From Acidimicrobiaceae bacterium (GTDB lineage Bacteria; Actinomycetota; Acidimicrobiia; Acidimicrobiales; Ilumatobacteraceae): DNA of 64,000 bases. A program made the translations under genes and the position numbers. The stretch spans positions 1 to 64,000 of the forward strand of contig JADKGZ010000003.1 in NCBI GenBank assembly GCA_016722025.1, given 5' to 3'. Position 1 is the stretch's first letter. Every line of letters starts with the position of its first letter. The notes beneath the pieces were generated by a model that did no database searches, was not told the origin of the DNA, and saw only the letters and a program-made list of their open reading frames with translations. This document shows, piece by piece, positions 1-9,390 of this stretch.

Positions 1-1231
1 GGCCGTACCGACACCACTTCGAGCTCAGCCGCTCGCTGCAGATGCACGAGGAGACTGCGTACGCACTCGCCGGCTGGCAGGGGCTGTACCTCTTGCTCGC
101 CGGTCAGTACAGCGATGCAGCGTTGCACTTCCAGCACGTGCTGCAGCACTACGCCGCGACCCCTTGGCGAGGCCGACCCGCGCACGCTGTCGGCGGCCCA
201 GTACCTGGCGGTCGCGCTGACGGCAGTTGGGAACGTCGACGACGCGTTCGCATTGACGCAGTCGGTCTACGACGGCTACGCCACCTCGTTGGGCGCCGAC
301 CACCCACAGACGTTGCAGATGTTGACGGCACTTGGTGGGTTGCTGCAGATGGCCGGCCGCTACGAAGAGGCGATCGAGACCGGCGAGGCGGTGCTGGCGG
401 CCTACGCACGGATCGACGCCGAACCGCCGATGGTGGTGGGGGCACGGGTACACCTGGGCGATGCGTACCTCATGGTCGGCCAACCGGACATTGCGATCCT
501 GCACTTCCGAGGCGTACGTCGAGTACGCCACCCAGGCCCTCGACCCCCGCGACCGGGAGTTGCTCAACGTCCGCATCTCGCTGGCTTCCGCCTACGGCAG
601 GGCCGATCGCTTCGAGGAAGCGATCGCGATGGCGTCCGCAACCGCCGACGACGTGGCACAGGTGCTGGGGCCACAGCACCCCGACGCACTCATCGCGCGA
701 GCGGCGTTGGGACGGATGTACCTGGAGGGCGAACGTGGCGCCGAAGCGGTGGCAGTGCTGCAGGAACTCCCTGATGAGATGAGCCGGGTGCTCGGCGACG
801 GGCACCGCAGCACGCTCACCGCACGTGGCAACCTGGCGGAGGCCCTGCGCGTCGCCGGCCAGATCGACCTGGCCATCCAGCAGTCGGAGGCGCTCATCGC
901 CCAGATCGACTCGGTCTTCGGCGCCGGCCACCCCGAGACACTGACCGCGCGAGAGCACCTGGGCAACATGTACCGCGACGCCGAACGAAACGAAGACGCC
1001 ACCGCCGCGTACGAGGAGGTGTGGCGTGGTCGCCAGGCCGTGCTCAGCCCCGCCGACCCCGACATGCTGCTGGCGGCCATCAACCTGGCGCGCATGCTGT
1101 GGGTCGGCGGCAGCCACAAGGACGCGATCCGGCTGATGAAGGACACGATCCGCGATGCCGAACGAGTGAGCGGGCACCCCGACCTGGAGCCGTTGCGCCA
1201 CTTCCTGGCGCAGATGAAGGCGAACCGGTAG
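1..1231 (+). CDS. Tetratricopeptide-repeat protein, 5' partial, two frameshifts
   Basis: Repeat scaffold protein of the TPR_12/kinesin-light-chain-like type, probably mediating protein contacts in the cytoplasm; no catalytic domain is visible. Roughly 42-residue repeats with recurring G-x-x-HP-x-TL and A-x-L-G-x-x-Y/M patterns run along the whole length. The reading frame enters from outside the window (frame starting at base 3), shifts near 165 and again near 510, and ends at the stop at 1229-1231. Each piece continues the repeat pattern, so the two shifts look like single-base errors rather than three genes. The upstream part (start, possible effector domain) is not in view. Confidence 0.8.
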
Positions 1232-1372
1232 CCGGCGCTCGACCGGCGAAGATCAACCGCGCAGCGCGGGCACGCGCCGGCACGGCGGGACCGAACGAAG
1301 CAACCAACGACACGACCGGAACGGCGGTGACGGCGCCGGAACAGCAGGGCGTGGCCAATGCCGTTCCCGCCC

Positions 1373-1423
1373 GCGACAACTTCTCCTTCGGGACGCCACC
1401 CATCGCGCATGAGAAGTTGTCGC
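1373..1423. repeat. 13-bp perfect inverted repeat in intergenic DNA
   Basis: GCGACAACTTCTC at 1373-1385 is matched exactly by its reverse complement at 1411-1423, with a 25-base loop. It lies in the 270-base gap between the TPR gene and the convergent aldo/keto reductase gene. There is no T-run after either arm, so it is not a canonical terminator; it could be a bidirectional terminator, an operator or an intergenic repeat unit. A short imperfect tandem repeat of AAGCGGCCGTGGC follows at about 1455-1480. Confidence 0.55.
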
Positions 1424-1504
1424 AAGCGTGAAGACAGCACGATGCACTGCCGGGGCAAGCGGCCGTGGCAAGCGGCCGTGGCGAGCGCCGTGGCGACAGC
1501 CGGA

Positions 1505-2431
1505 TCAGGCCAGCGCTGCGTCCAACGCGCCCCACAACGACGGGTCGATCGCGAGATCGGCGTACGCCACATCGGCCTCGATCTCGGCAGCCGAACGGGC
1601 GCCCACCAACGTGTGCGTCACCGACGGATGGCGCGACACGAACTGCAGCGCGGCGGCCGGCAACGGCACGCCGAACCCGTCGCACACGGCCTGCAATCGC
1701 TGCGCACGTGCCACCAGCTCGGCCGGCGCGGCCGCGTAGTCGAACGTCGCGCCGGCCACCGGCGTGGCCAGCAGGCCGCTGTTGAACACGCCGCCGGCGA
1801 TCACCTCCACCCCCCGCGCCGCACTGCGCGAGTAGTGCCGCACCGCTGCGATCGAGCAGCGTGAAGCGACCGGCCAGCAGGATGCAATCGAGATCGACCC
1901 GCTCCACGAACCGGGCCAGCATCGCGACCTGGTTCATGCCGCACCCACCTTGCCGATCACGCCCTGCTCGCGCAGCTCGACAAGCGCAGGGAAGGCGGTC
2001 GACAGGGCCTCCGCCTCGTGCGCATCGGGGTCGTGCACGTGCACGATGTCGAGCCGGTCGACCCCCAACCGTGCCAGCGACTCGTCGAACGACCGCAGCA
2101 CGCCGTCGCGGCTGAAGTCGAACACCGGGTCGGCCGGCGGGATGTCGACGAACGACGACCGCGGCCGCACGGCACCCGGCATTGGCGCGACCAACACGCG
2201 ACCGACCTTGGACGCAAGCGTGAGCTCGGCGCGTGGCAACGACGCGAGCGCACGACCCAGCCGCACCTCGCTGAGCCCGTGGCCGTACTGCGGCGCAGTG
2301 TCGAAGAAGCGGATGCCCTGCTGCCACGCGGCGTGCACGGTGGCGGCGGCATCGTCGTCGGTGACCGCGGCGAAGAGGTTGCCCAGCGGCGCGCAGCCCA
2401 GCCCCAGGTGCGCCGCGCCCGACGGGTTCAT
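1505..2431 (-). CDS. Aldo/keto reductase (sugar dehydrogenase type), two frameshifts
   Basis: NAD(P)-dependent aldo/keto reductase resembling D-threo-aldose / L-fucose 1-dehydrogenases, which oxidise the free sugar to its lactone. The catalytic set is visible: Asp and Tyr in DTAPQYGHG, Lys in ASKVGR and His in IVHVHDP; the C-terminal segment has the family's HPSVTHTLVGAR stretch. The ATG at 2431 overlaps the stop of the upstream dehydratase gene (ATGA), implying one transcript. The frame shifts near 1936 and near 1850; the three pieces join into about 305 residues, the usual family length, so the breaks look like sequence errors. The L-fucose assignment comes from the neighbours; another 6-deoxy sugar is possible. 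Confidence 0.8.
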
Positions 2432-3717
2432 CGCCACTCGGCACCATCGGGGAAGCGCAGCGCGGCAATCGAGTCGGCGTGCATCTCGATCGAGTATCCC
2501 GGCGCCTCCGGCACCACGTACGCACCATTGCGCACGATGGCCGGGTGCAGGAAGTGCTCGTGCAAGTGGTCGGCGTACTCGGTGGTGCGGTCGTGCAGCG
2601 AGCCGCTGACGCACAGGTAGTCGATCACCGAGATGTGCTGCACGTACTCGCACAGCCCGATGCCACCGGCATGCGGGCACACCGGCACCCCGCGGGCGGC
2701 GGCAAGCAGCAGCACCGCCAGCACCTCGTTCAACCCGCCGAGGCGACAGGCATCCACCTGCGCGTAGTCGATCGCCTCCGCCTGCAGCAGCTGCTTGAAG
2801 ATCAGCCGGTTCGCCGCGTGCTCGCCGGTGGCCACCCCCACCGGAGCCACCCCGCGGCGAATGGTGGCATGGCCGAGCATGTCGTCGGGGTGCGTCGGCT
2901 CCTCGATCCAGCGCAGGCCGTAGGGGCGCAGCTCGTTGGTCCACTCGATCGCCTGGTGCACGTCCCACACCTGGTTGGCATCGGCCATCAGCTGCAGGTC
3001 GTCGCCGATCTCCTCGCGCATCACCTCGCAGCGGCGCATGTCGCTGACCACATCGATGCCAACCTTCGTCTTGAAGCTGCGCCAGCCCTGGCCCAACGCC
3101 GCCTGGCAGCGAGCACGCACCTCGTCCTCCGGGTAGCCCAACCAACCCGCCGACGTGATGTACGCCGGGTAGCCGTCGCGGCGCAGTTCGGCCAGCCGCT
3201 CGGCCTTGCCGGCCTGCATGCGCTGCAGGATCTCCAGCGCGCGCACCTCGTCGACCTCGTCGCGCAGGTAGCGGAAGTCGATGCAGTCCGCGAACTGCGC
3301 AGGTTCCATCTCGGCCACCAGCTGCCACACCGGCACGCCACGCTCCTTGGCCCACAGATCCCACACCGCGTTCACCAGCGCGGCCGTGGCCAGATGGATG
3401 ACACCCTTGTCCGGCCCCAGCCAACGCAGCTGCGAGTGGTTGGTGACGCTGCGCCAGAACGCGCCCATGTGATCGGTGAGGTCGCTCAGCCGGCGGCCGA
3501 CCACCAGTTCGCCGAGCGCCTCGATGGCCGCGCAGCACAGCTCGTTGCCCTTGCCGATCGTGAAGGTCATGCCGTGGCCCGAGTGCTGGCCGTCGGTGTG
3601 CAGCACCACGTAGGCCGCCGAGTAGTCGGGGTCGGGATGGTTGGCATCGCTGCCGTGCAGGAACGCCGACGTGCGCGCCCGCAGGTCGTGCGTACTGACG
3701 GAGAGGATGGTGGTCAT
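2428..3717 (-). CDS. L-fuconate dehydratase-like enolase-superfamily enzyme
   Basis: Acid-sugar dehydratase of the mandelate racemase/enolase superfamily, 429 residues, close in length and layout to L-fuconate dehydratase (L-fuconate to 2-keto-3-deoxy-L-fuconate). Visible features: the KxK catalytic pair in FKTKVGID, metal ligands in MADANQ, WIEEP and GEHAANR, and the catalytic His in CPHAGGIGL. The start ATG at 3717 lies 104 bases from the divergent SDR gene. The stop overlaps the aldo/keto reductase start by 4 bases. Substrate is inferred from overall similarity and from the dehydrogenases on both sides. Confidence 0.85.
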   Translation of the reverse strand: MTTILSVSTHDLRARTSAFLHGSDANHPDPDYSAAYVVLHTDGQHSGHGMTFTIGKGNELCCAAIEALGELVVGRRLSDLTDHMGAFWRSVTNHSQLRWLGPDKGVIHLATAALVNAVWDLWAKERGVPVWQLVAEMEPAQFADCIDFRYLRDEVDEVRALEILQRMQAGKAERLAELRRDGYPAYITSAGWLGYPEDEVRARCQAALGQGWRSFKTKVGIDVVSDMRRCEVMREEIGDDLQLMADANQVWDVHQAIEWTNELRPYGLRWIEEPTHPDDMLGHATIRRGVAPVGVATGEHAANRLIFKQLLQAEAIDYAQVDACRLGGLNEVLAVLLLAAARGVPVCPHAGGIGLCEYVQHISVIDYLCVSGSLHDRTTEYADHLHEHFLHPAIVRNGAYVVPEAPGYSIEMHADSIAALRFPDGAEWR

Positions 3718-3821
3718 GGCGCGCTCCGCTGGTGGTGGTGCCCCAGCGACCGGTCGGTCGCAAGCGCCACGACCATAGGCGCGAGACTGACGCCTGCGAG
3801 CGCTGAACGTGGGGAGCCAAC

Positions 3822-4550
3822 ATGAGTGCACGGGTCGTCGTCATCACCGGAGCAGCAGGCGGCATCGGCGCGGCGATGATGGCCACGTTCGCCGCGCTGG
3901 GCGACACACCCGTCGGGCTCGACCTCGTCGCCGCACCCGGTGTGATCGGCGTCTTCGACATCACCGACCCGGCCCAGTGCGTCGCCGCCGCGCAACGCAT
4001 CGTCGACGAGCACGGCCGCATCGACGTGCTGTGCAACAACGCCGGCATCAGTGCCGTCGGCGACGTCGTGGAGTCGACCCCCGACGACTGGCAGCGCGTG
4101 TTCGCGGTCAACGTCTTCGGCGTGGCCAACATGTCGCGCGCCGTGTTGCCCCACATGCGCACCGCCGGCCGCGGGGCGGTTGTCAACACGTGCAGCATCG
4201 TCGCCACCGTCGGGCTGGTGCAGCGCGCGGTGTACGGCGCGTCGAAGGGCGCCGTACAGGCACTCACCAAGGCGATGGCCGCCGACGAGGTGCACCACGG
4301 CATCCGAGTCAACTGCGTGTCGCCGGGCACCGTGCAGAGCCCATGGGTGGAGCGCCTGGTGGCCACCACGCCCGACCCCACCGCAACCTACGAAGCGCTG
4401 CGCAAGCGCCAGCCGATGGGGCAACTGGTCAGCTGCCAGGCGGTGGCCGACGCCGTCGCATACCTCGCCGCGGACACCACGTTCACCACCGGCATCGACC
4501 TGCTGGTCGACGGTGGCATCAGCGGCATCCGCATCGTCGACACGCCATGA
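3822..4550 (+). CDS. SDR-family oxidoreductase, likely 2-keto-3-deoxy-fuconate dehydrogenase
   Basis: Classical short-chain dehydrogenase, 242 residues. The nucleotide-binding TGAAGGIG motif is at residues 8-15, NNAG at about 71-74 and the catalytic Tyr-Lys in YGASKGAV. In known non-phosphorylative L-fucose routes an SDR oxidises 2-keto-3-deoxy-L-fuconate, and its position beside the dehydratase supports that role. It is divergent from the dehydratase and overlaps the next gene by 4 bases (ATGA), indicating translational coupling. A generic sugar or alcohol dehydrogenase is the alternative. Confidence 0.82.
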   Translation: MSARVVVITGAAGGIGAAMMATFAALGDTPVGLDLVAAPGVIGVFDITDPAQCVAAAQRIVDEHGRIDVLCNNAGISAVGDVVESTPDDWQRVFAVNVFGVANMSRAVLPHMRTAGRGAVVNTCSIVATVGLVQRAVYGASKGAVQALTKAMAADEVHHGIRVNCVSPGTVQSPWVERLVATTPDPTATYEALRKRQPMGQLVSCQAVADAVAYLAADTTFTTGIDLLVDGGISGIRIVDTP

Positions 4551-5623
4551 CCGCCGGCGAACGGCTGCGAGTGGCGCTCGTCGGTGGCCCGATGTACGAC
4601 CACCTCTACACGATGCTCGACCCAGCAGCGGTGGAAGTGGTCATCCATGCCGACCACCCCGCGCTGAACCGCGAGGTCGCCGCACTGCTCGCTGCGGGCG
4701 AGCGGCTGGACGTGATCGCCACGCACTCCAAGTACGCACCGTCGCAGGCTCTGTGGCTGCACCCGTTGGAGGGGTTGGTCGACACCGATGCACTCGCTCC
4801 GCTGGCGGTCGACCTGTGCCGCTTCGACGACGTGCTGCTGTGCGTGCCGCGACTGATCGACGTGCGCATCATGTGGTCTCGCCACGACTCGCCTCCCAGC
4901 ACCTGGCAGGCGCTCGCCGACAGCGACGTCGTGTTCGGCTTCCCCGGTCGCGAGTCGGGGCTGTTCGGCACCTTCTTCGAACTGGTGGTCGGTGCCGGCG
5001 GGCGCCTGTTCACCGACGACGGTCGCCCGAGCATCGACTCGCCCGCAGCCGTCGCCGCGGTGCAGCTGCTGTGCCGCCTGGCCGCACGGGCACGGGCCGA
5101 CGTGCCCGACTGGCACTACGACCAGGTCGACGCGGCGCTGCTCGACGGCCGCGTGGATGCAGCGGGTGTGTGGCCCGGCGGCTGGGGCCGGATCCGCGAC
5201 TCTCGCGCCGAGCTGCAGCCCCACCCGTACCCGGCCGGCGAGCAGCGATGGGTCAGCTACGCCGGTTGCCACGCGTGGGCGATTCCGCGCACGTGCAGCA
5301 ACCTGCCGGCGGCCACGGCACTGGTGCAACTGCTGGTCGGCCACGAGGCCAACGCGCTCGACGCACAGGGCGGCAGCGTGTGCGCTCACGTCGGCGCGTT
5401 TGCCGCCGTGCAACCGGTGAACGACACCGACCGGCGACGGCTGGCCATCACCGCGGCCACGATCGAGCAGGCGATGATCACCTACCCACCACACCCCCGC
5501 TTCCCCGACGTGGAAGATGCCGGATGGCGGGCAATCAACGCGGCACTGCTCGGCCGCCTCAGCCCAGCCGGCGCGGTCGCCGAGATGCAACGTCACGCCG
5601 AGCGAATCCTCGGCGCCGTCTGA
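4547..5623 (+). CDS. Solute-binding-fold protein without signal peptide
   Basis: 358-residue protein with the look of an extracellular sugar-binding protein of the ABC type (family 1-like: FGFPGRESGLFGTFFELV, then a WPGGWG stretch and a C-terminal helix-rich lobe). It begins directly with the fold (RVALVGGPMYDHLYTML) and has no hydrophobic leader or lipobox, so it is predicted to stay in the cytoplasm. Start ATG overlaps the SDR stop, so it is co-translated with the catabolic enzyme. It may sense or bind an intermediate of the sugar-acid pathway rather than import it. No permease or ATPase is adjacent. Function is inferred from fold resemblance only. Confidence 0.65.
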   Translation: MTAGERLRVALVGGPMYDHLYTMLDPAAVEVVIHADHPALNREVAALLAAGERLDVIATHSKYAPSQALWLHPLEGLVDTDALAPLAVDLCRFDDVLLCVPRLIDVRIMWSRHDSPPSTWQALADSDVVFGFPGRESGLFGTFFELVVGAGGRLFTDDGRPSIDSPAAVAAVQLLCRLAARARADVPDWHYDQVDAALLDGRVDAAGVWPGGWGRIRDSRAELQPHPYPAGEQRWVSYAGCHAWAIPRTCSNLPAATALVQLLVGHEANALDAQGGSVCAHVGAFAAVQPVNDTDRRRLAITAATIEQAMITYPPHPRFPDVEDAGWRAINAALLGRLSPAGAVAEMQRHAERILGAV

Positions 5624-5667
5624 CGACCGCCAATGCCCAACGACCCGGCGACGCGTGACGGCCGATG

Positions 5668-6954
5668 TCAGTCGCCGCAGGCAACCGACAGCACATCGTG
5701 CGGCACACGATCCGCCGGCAGCACTTCGGCCCCGTCGATGGCGACACGCCAGTTGCGCGAACGAAGCGTGAGCGCACCGAAGCCCACCAGCAGCAGCACC
5801 GAACCGACCCCGAAGGCGAGGTGCAGGTTGGTGGCATCGGCGATGGAGCCGATGAACAACAGCCCGATGCCGTACGACACGCCCATGGCCGCCTGCATGA
5901 TGGACACCACGCGGCCGCGGCTGGCGGGCGGGGCATCGCGCTGGATGATGGCCGACGAACTGATGAACATGCTGGCCGAGGCTGCACCCAGCAACGCGCC
6001 GCCGGCGATGAGCCACGCCTTGTTGGGAGCCAACGCGTACACGGCCAACGCCAACGACAGCGCCCACACCAGCCGACCGACGAGGAACGACCGCCGGTGC
6101 CGCGCGGCCAGCACCGTGATGAGCACACCACCGAGGATGGCACCCACGCCCTGCGCCGACGCGACCGCTCCGGTGAGGCCGGTGCCGCCGCCGTACTCGG
6201 CGCGCACGTAGATGGGGATCAGGCCCATGAACGGCACCACCGTGAGGTTGAACAGCACCAGCAGCACCACGCCGTGCCAGCACCCCGGTGTGGCGCGCAG
6301 CGTGCGCCAGCCGTCGACCAGCCGTTCACGCACGCTGCCACCGGCACCCTCGGCACCGTCGTGCGGGCGGAACGGCCGCCGCACCAGCGACACCGCCGCG
6401 GCCATGACCACGAAGCTGAACGCGTTGAACCCGATGGTCCATGCCGGGCCGACGCTGAGCACCAGCACCGACCCGAGCAACGGCCCGATGATGCGCCCGC
6501 TGTTCCACGAGTAGACACCCAGCGACACCATGGCCATCAGCTCGTCGGCGGGCACCAGATCGGGCTGCATCGCTGCGTAGCTGGGCGCGCCCGTGGCGCC
6601 AGCCGCGCTGCCGAGCAGGATGAGCAAGGTGAGGACGGCCGGCGTGCGCACACCCATGCCCAGCACCACCGCCAGCACCGTGGTGACCAGTGCCTGCGCC
6701 ATGAGCGCAATGGCGAACACCTTGCGCCGGTCGTAACGATCGGCCAGCAGGCCGCCCACCGGCGACGCGATGCCCTGGGGCATGAACGTGGCCAGCGCCA
6801 CCAGCCCGGTCTGAATGGCCGAGCCGGTGCCGGCGGCCACCAGGCTGCCGACCACGATGAGCTGCACCCAGGTGCCCACATCGGAGACCACCGCCGCCCC
6901 CCACAGCAGCCGCACCTCGCGGTGACGCAGCGGGACGAAGGGATGGTTGCTCAC
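5668..6954 (-). CDS. MFS transporter, EntS-like (MFS_3)
   Basis: Inner-membrane major facilitator, 428 residues from the GTG at 6954; the frame stays open to 6984, so a ten-residue longer start is possible. About 12 hydrophobic segments; the loop 2-3 signature appears as LLADRYDRRKV. The layout matches the enterobactin-exporter/MFS_3 group of proton-driven drug or siderophore exporters. It stands convergent to the sugar-acid cluster, separated by 44 bases, so it need not be part of that pathway. Substrate cannot be told from sequence. Confidence 0.85.
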   Translation of the reverse strand: MSNHPFVPLRHREVRLLWGAAVVSDVGTWVQLIVVGSLVAAGTGSAIQTGLVALATFMPQGIASPVGGLLADRYDRRKVFAIALMAQALVTTVLAVVLGMGVRTPAVLTLLILLGSAAGATGAPSYAAMQPDLVPADELMAMVSLGVYSWNSGRIIGPLLGSVLVLSVGPAWTIGFNAFSFVVMAAAVSLVRRPFRPHDGAEGAGGSVRERLVDGWRTLRATPGCWHGVVLLVLFNLTVVPFMGLIPIYVRAEYGGGTGLTGAVASAQGVGAILGGVLITVLAARHRRSFLVGRLVWALSLALAVYALAPNKAWLIAGGALLGAASASMFISSSAIIQRDAPPASRGRVVSIMQAAMGVSYGIGLLFIGSIADATNLHLAFGVGSVLLLVGFGALTLRSRNWRVAIDGAEVLPADRVPHDVLSVACGD

Positions 6955-7090
6955 GACAAACAAACGTACCGGTTGCACTCGCAACTACCGGTGGCAATTC
7001 CGTCACACCCGGCGACGTGTGCAGGAACGAGAAGATTCGGTGAGAACGAGAATCAGTTGCTCAGCCGAGCACCTTCGACTTCAACGTTGC

Positions 7091-8239
7091 GACCCCCGGG
7101 CGCCGGGGCGGCCGGCCGGCGGGCCCCGGCGCCGCCCCGGCCGGGCCCGCCCCCCCGGGGCGGCCCGCGGGCCCGGGGCGGGCCCGGGCGGGCCCCCCCG
7201 GGGCCCGGCCGGGGCGGGCGGGCGCGCGCCCCCGGGCCCCCGGCCCGCCCCCGGCCGCCGCCGGGGGCCCCCCCCGGGGGGGGGGCCCCCCCGCGCCCCG
7301 CGCGCCGGGCGGCCGCCGCCGCCGGCCCCCCCGGGGGCCGGCGGGCCCGGCCCCCCCCCCGCTTCCCCCCGGGGCGGCGGGGCGGGGGGCCCCGGCGGCG
7401 GGGGCGTTGCCCCCCGGCGGGGGTGCGGCCGCGGGCCCGCCGGCCCCGGGCCGGGGGCGGGGCCGGGGGCGGGGCCGGCCCCGCGGCCCGGCCCCGGCCC
7501 GGCGGGGGGGGGCCCGGCCGGGCCGGCCCGGCCCGCCGCGCCCCCCCGGCCGCCCGGGGCCCCGGGCCCCCGGGGCCCCCCCGCCCCCCCCCCCCGCCCG
7601 GGGGGGGGGCGGCGGTCCCCCCGGGGGACACCCCCCCCCCCGGCCCCCGGGCCGGCGGGCCCCCCCCCCCCCGCCCGGGGGGGGCGGGCCTGCCGCGGGT
7701 CCCCCCCCCCCCCGGGGGGCGGGCGCCCGGGCCCGGGCCCGCCCCCCCCCCCCCGGGGCAACACCCGCACCCCCACCCGCCCCGGCCCGCCCCGGCCCGC
7801 CCGGGGGCAAACCCGCCCCCCCCGGGGGGGCGGGCCCGGGCGGGCCCCCGGCCGCCCCGGGGCCGCCCCCCCCGGGCCCCGGGGGGCGGCGCCCCGGGGC
7901 CCCCCCCCGGGGCCGCCCGCGCCCCGGGGCGGCGCGGCGCCCGCCCGGGCCCCCCGGGCCTGGGTCCCCCCCGGGCGCCCCGGGGCGCCCCCGGGGGGGG
8001 GGGGCCGGGCCGGGCGGCGCCCGCCCGGGGGTCGGCCCCCGGCGGGGCGGCCTGGCCGGGCCCCCCCCGGCCGCGCCCCGGGGGCGGGCGCGCCCCGCAC
8101 CCCCCACCCCCCAACACCGCCATCCCGCCGGCGGCGGGGGCGGGGCCGGGGGGCCGGTTGCCCCCGGCGGGGGCGGCGAACACCCCCACCTTAACGGGGG
8201 GGGGCGGGCCAACCCGGCCCGCGGGGCGATGTGTTGCGT
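7091..8239. other. G/C-only low-complexity tract, probably a corrupted consensus
   Basis: About 1.15 kb composed almost only of C and G, often in runs of 6-14 identical bases, with a few isolated A or T positions (for example near 7760, 7807 and 8170). Sequence on both sides is normal. Both strands look open in several frames simply because stop codons need A and T; none of these frames has recognisable protein features. A shorter tract of the same kind overwrites the start of groL at 38955-38995, which shows that this texture can replace a real gene here. Treat the content, including any gene it hides, as unknown. Confidence 0.7.
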
Positions 8240-8308
8240 CACGGCGGCTGACGTGAGCCGATGGCTGGTCGCGATGGCACGGAGGGAAGTCGCCTCGCTG
8301 CGTAGCGC

Positions 8309-9349
8309 ATGACAGCTAGCCTCGGCGCCGTGAGCTGGGCGGTCGTCTCCGAAGCCGTGGTGAGTGCGGTCGAACCCGACCCCGACCTGCTGATCGTGTG
8401 CGGCGAGCAGCCGTCATGGTTCTGCGAGGGTGCGTGGAACGCAACTCACAACCGCATGCTGGCACGAGCCGCCGACTGGTTCGTCACCCGTCCGCTGCTC
8501 ACCGCCGTGGTGCTGTTGGTGGCCTGGCTGCTCAATCGCTACTTGCGCCGCGTCGTCACGGTGTTCGTCACCCGCCTCACCACCGGCCGCCAGCTGGCCA
8601 ACGAAGCGCTGCAGAAGATCGGCGTCGACCGCCCGGCCGAGACGATGCGCATCAACGCCCGCGATCGAGGCAGAGCCGAGACGCTGGCGGCCGTCAGCCG
8701 CGCGTCGGTGTCGTGGTTCGTGTGGTCGATGGCCGTGCTCGTGGTGCTGGGCATCTTCAACATCGACCTCGCGCCGTTGCTGGCGGGCGCCGGCATCGCC
8801 GGCATCGCCCTCGGTTTCGGCGCGCAGACGCTGGTGCGCGACTGCATCTCCGGCTTCTTCATCCTGCTCGAGGACCAGTGCGGTGTGGGCGATGAAGTCG
8901 ACCTCGGCGAGGCGGTGGGCACCGTCGAGTCGCTCACCTTGCGCATGACCAGCGTGCGCGGCGTCGACGGCACGCTGTGGAACGTGCCCAACGGTGTCAT
9001 CCAGCGCGTCGGCAACCGCACCCGCAGCTGGTCGCAGGGCGTGGTCGACATCACCATCTGGTTCGACGGCGACATCGACGACGCGCTGGCCGCCGTGCAC
9101 GAGGGAATCGCCGTGGCCATCGAGGTGCCGGAGTTGGCGGAGGTGCTGCTGCAGCCTCCCACGGTGCTCGGGGTGGAACGCCTCGACGCCAGCGGCACCG
9201 TCCTACGCGTCACCGTGCGCACCAAGCCGGGCAAGCAATGGGCCGCGATGCGCGAAGTGCGGCTGGCCATTCGCCGCTCGTTGGTCGAGCACGACATCCC
9301 GTTGCACCCACCGGTGGCCCCCGGCCGGCCACTGCCACCCAACGCCTGA
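8309..9349 (+). CDS. Small-conductance mechanosensitive channel (MscS family)
   Basis: Membrane tension-gated channel, 346 residues. A short N-terminal region precedes TM1 (about residues 65-85, PLLTAVVLLVAWLL) and TM2 (about 130-150). The pore helix and MscS core follow (LAGAGIAGIALGFGAQ, then LVRDCISGFFILLED), with the beta domain (VGTVESLTLRMT, LWNVPNGVI) and a C-terminal alpha/beta domain to the end. Similar in size to YkuT-type channels. It protects the cell in hypo-osmotic shock. It is the first gene after the G/C-only tract; the start at 8309 lies about 70 bases downstream of that tract and appears intact. Confidence 0.9.
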   Translation: MTASLGAVSWAVVSEAVVSAVEPDPDLLIVCGEQPSWFCEGAWNATHNRMLARAADWFVTRPLLTAVVLLVAWLLNRYLRRVVTVFVTRLTTGRQLANEALQKIGVDRPAETMRINARDRGRAETLAAVSRASVSWFVWSMAVLVVLGIFNIDLAPLLAGAGIAGIALGFGAQTLVRDCISGFFILLEDQCGVGDEVDLGEAVGTVESLTLRMTSVRGVDGTLWNVPNGVIQRVGNRTRSWSQGVVDITIWFDGDIDDALAAVHEGIAVAIEVPELAEVLLQPPTVLGVERLDASGTVLRVTVRTKPGKQWAAMREVRLAIRRSLVEHDIPLHPPVAPGRPLPPNA

Positions 9350-9390
9350 CGCCACTGGCGCTCCACGCTCAGCAACGCCACTCAACCGGG

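Noticed and set aside
1021..1431. Separate gene at the end of the TPR region
   Set aside because: It lies in another frame of the TPR gene and has Arg/Pro-rich shadow composition.
2479..3825. Long plus-strand frame opposite the fuconate dehydratase gene
   Set aside because: Antisense shadow with His/Val/Gln-biased composition typical of reversed high-GC codons; the minus-strand gene has catalytic motifs.
7053..8312. Very long open frames on both strands in the G/C-only tract
   Set aside because: They are open only because stop codons need A and T; products are Gly/Pro/Arg/Ala low complexity without start signals or motifs.
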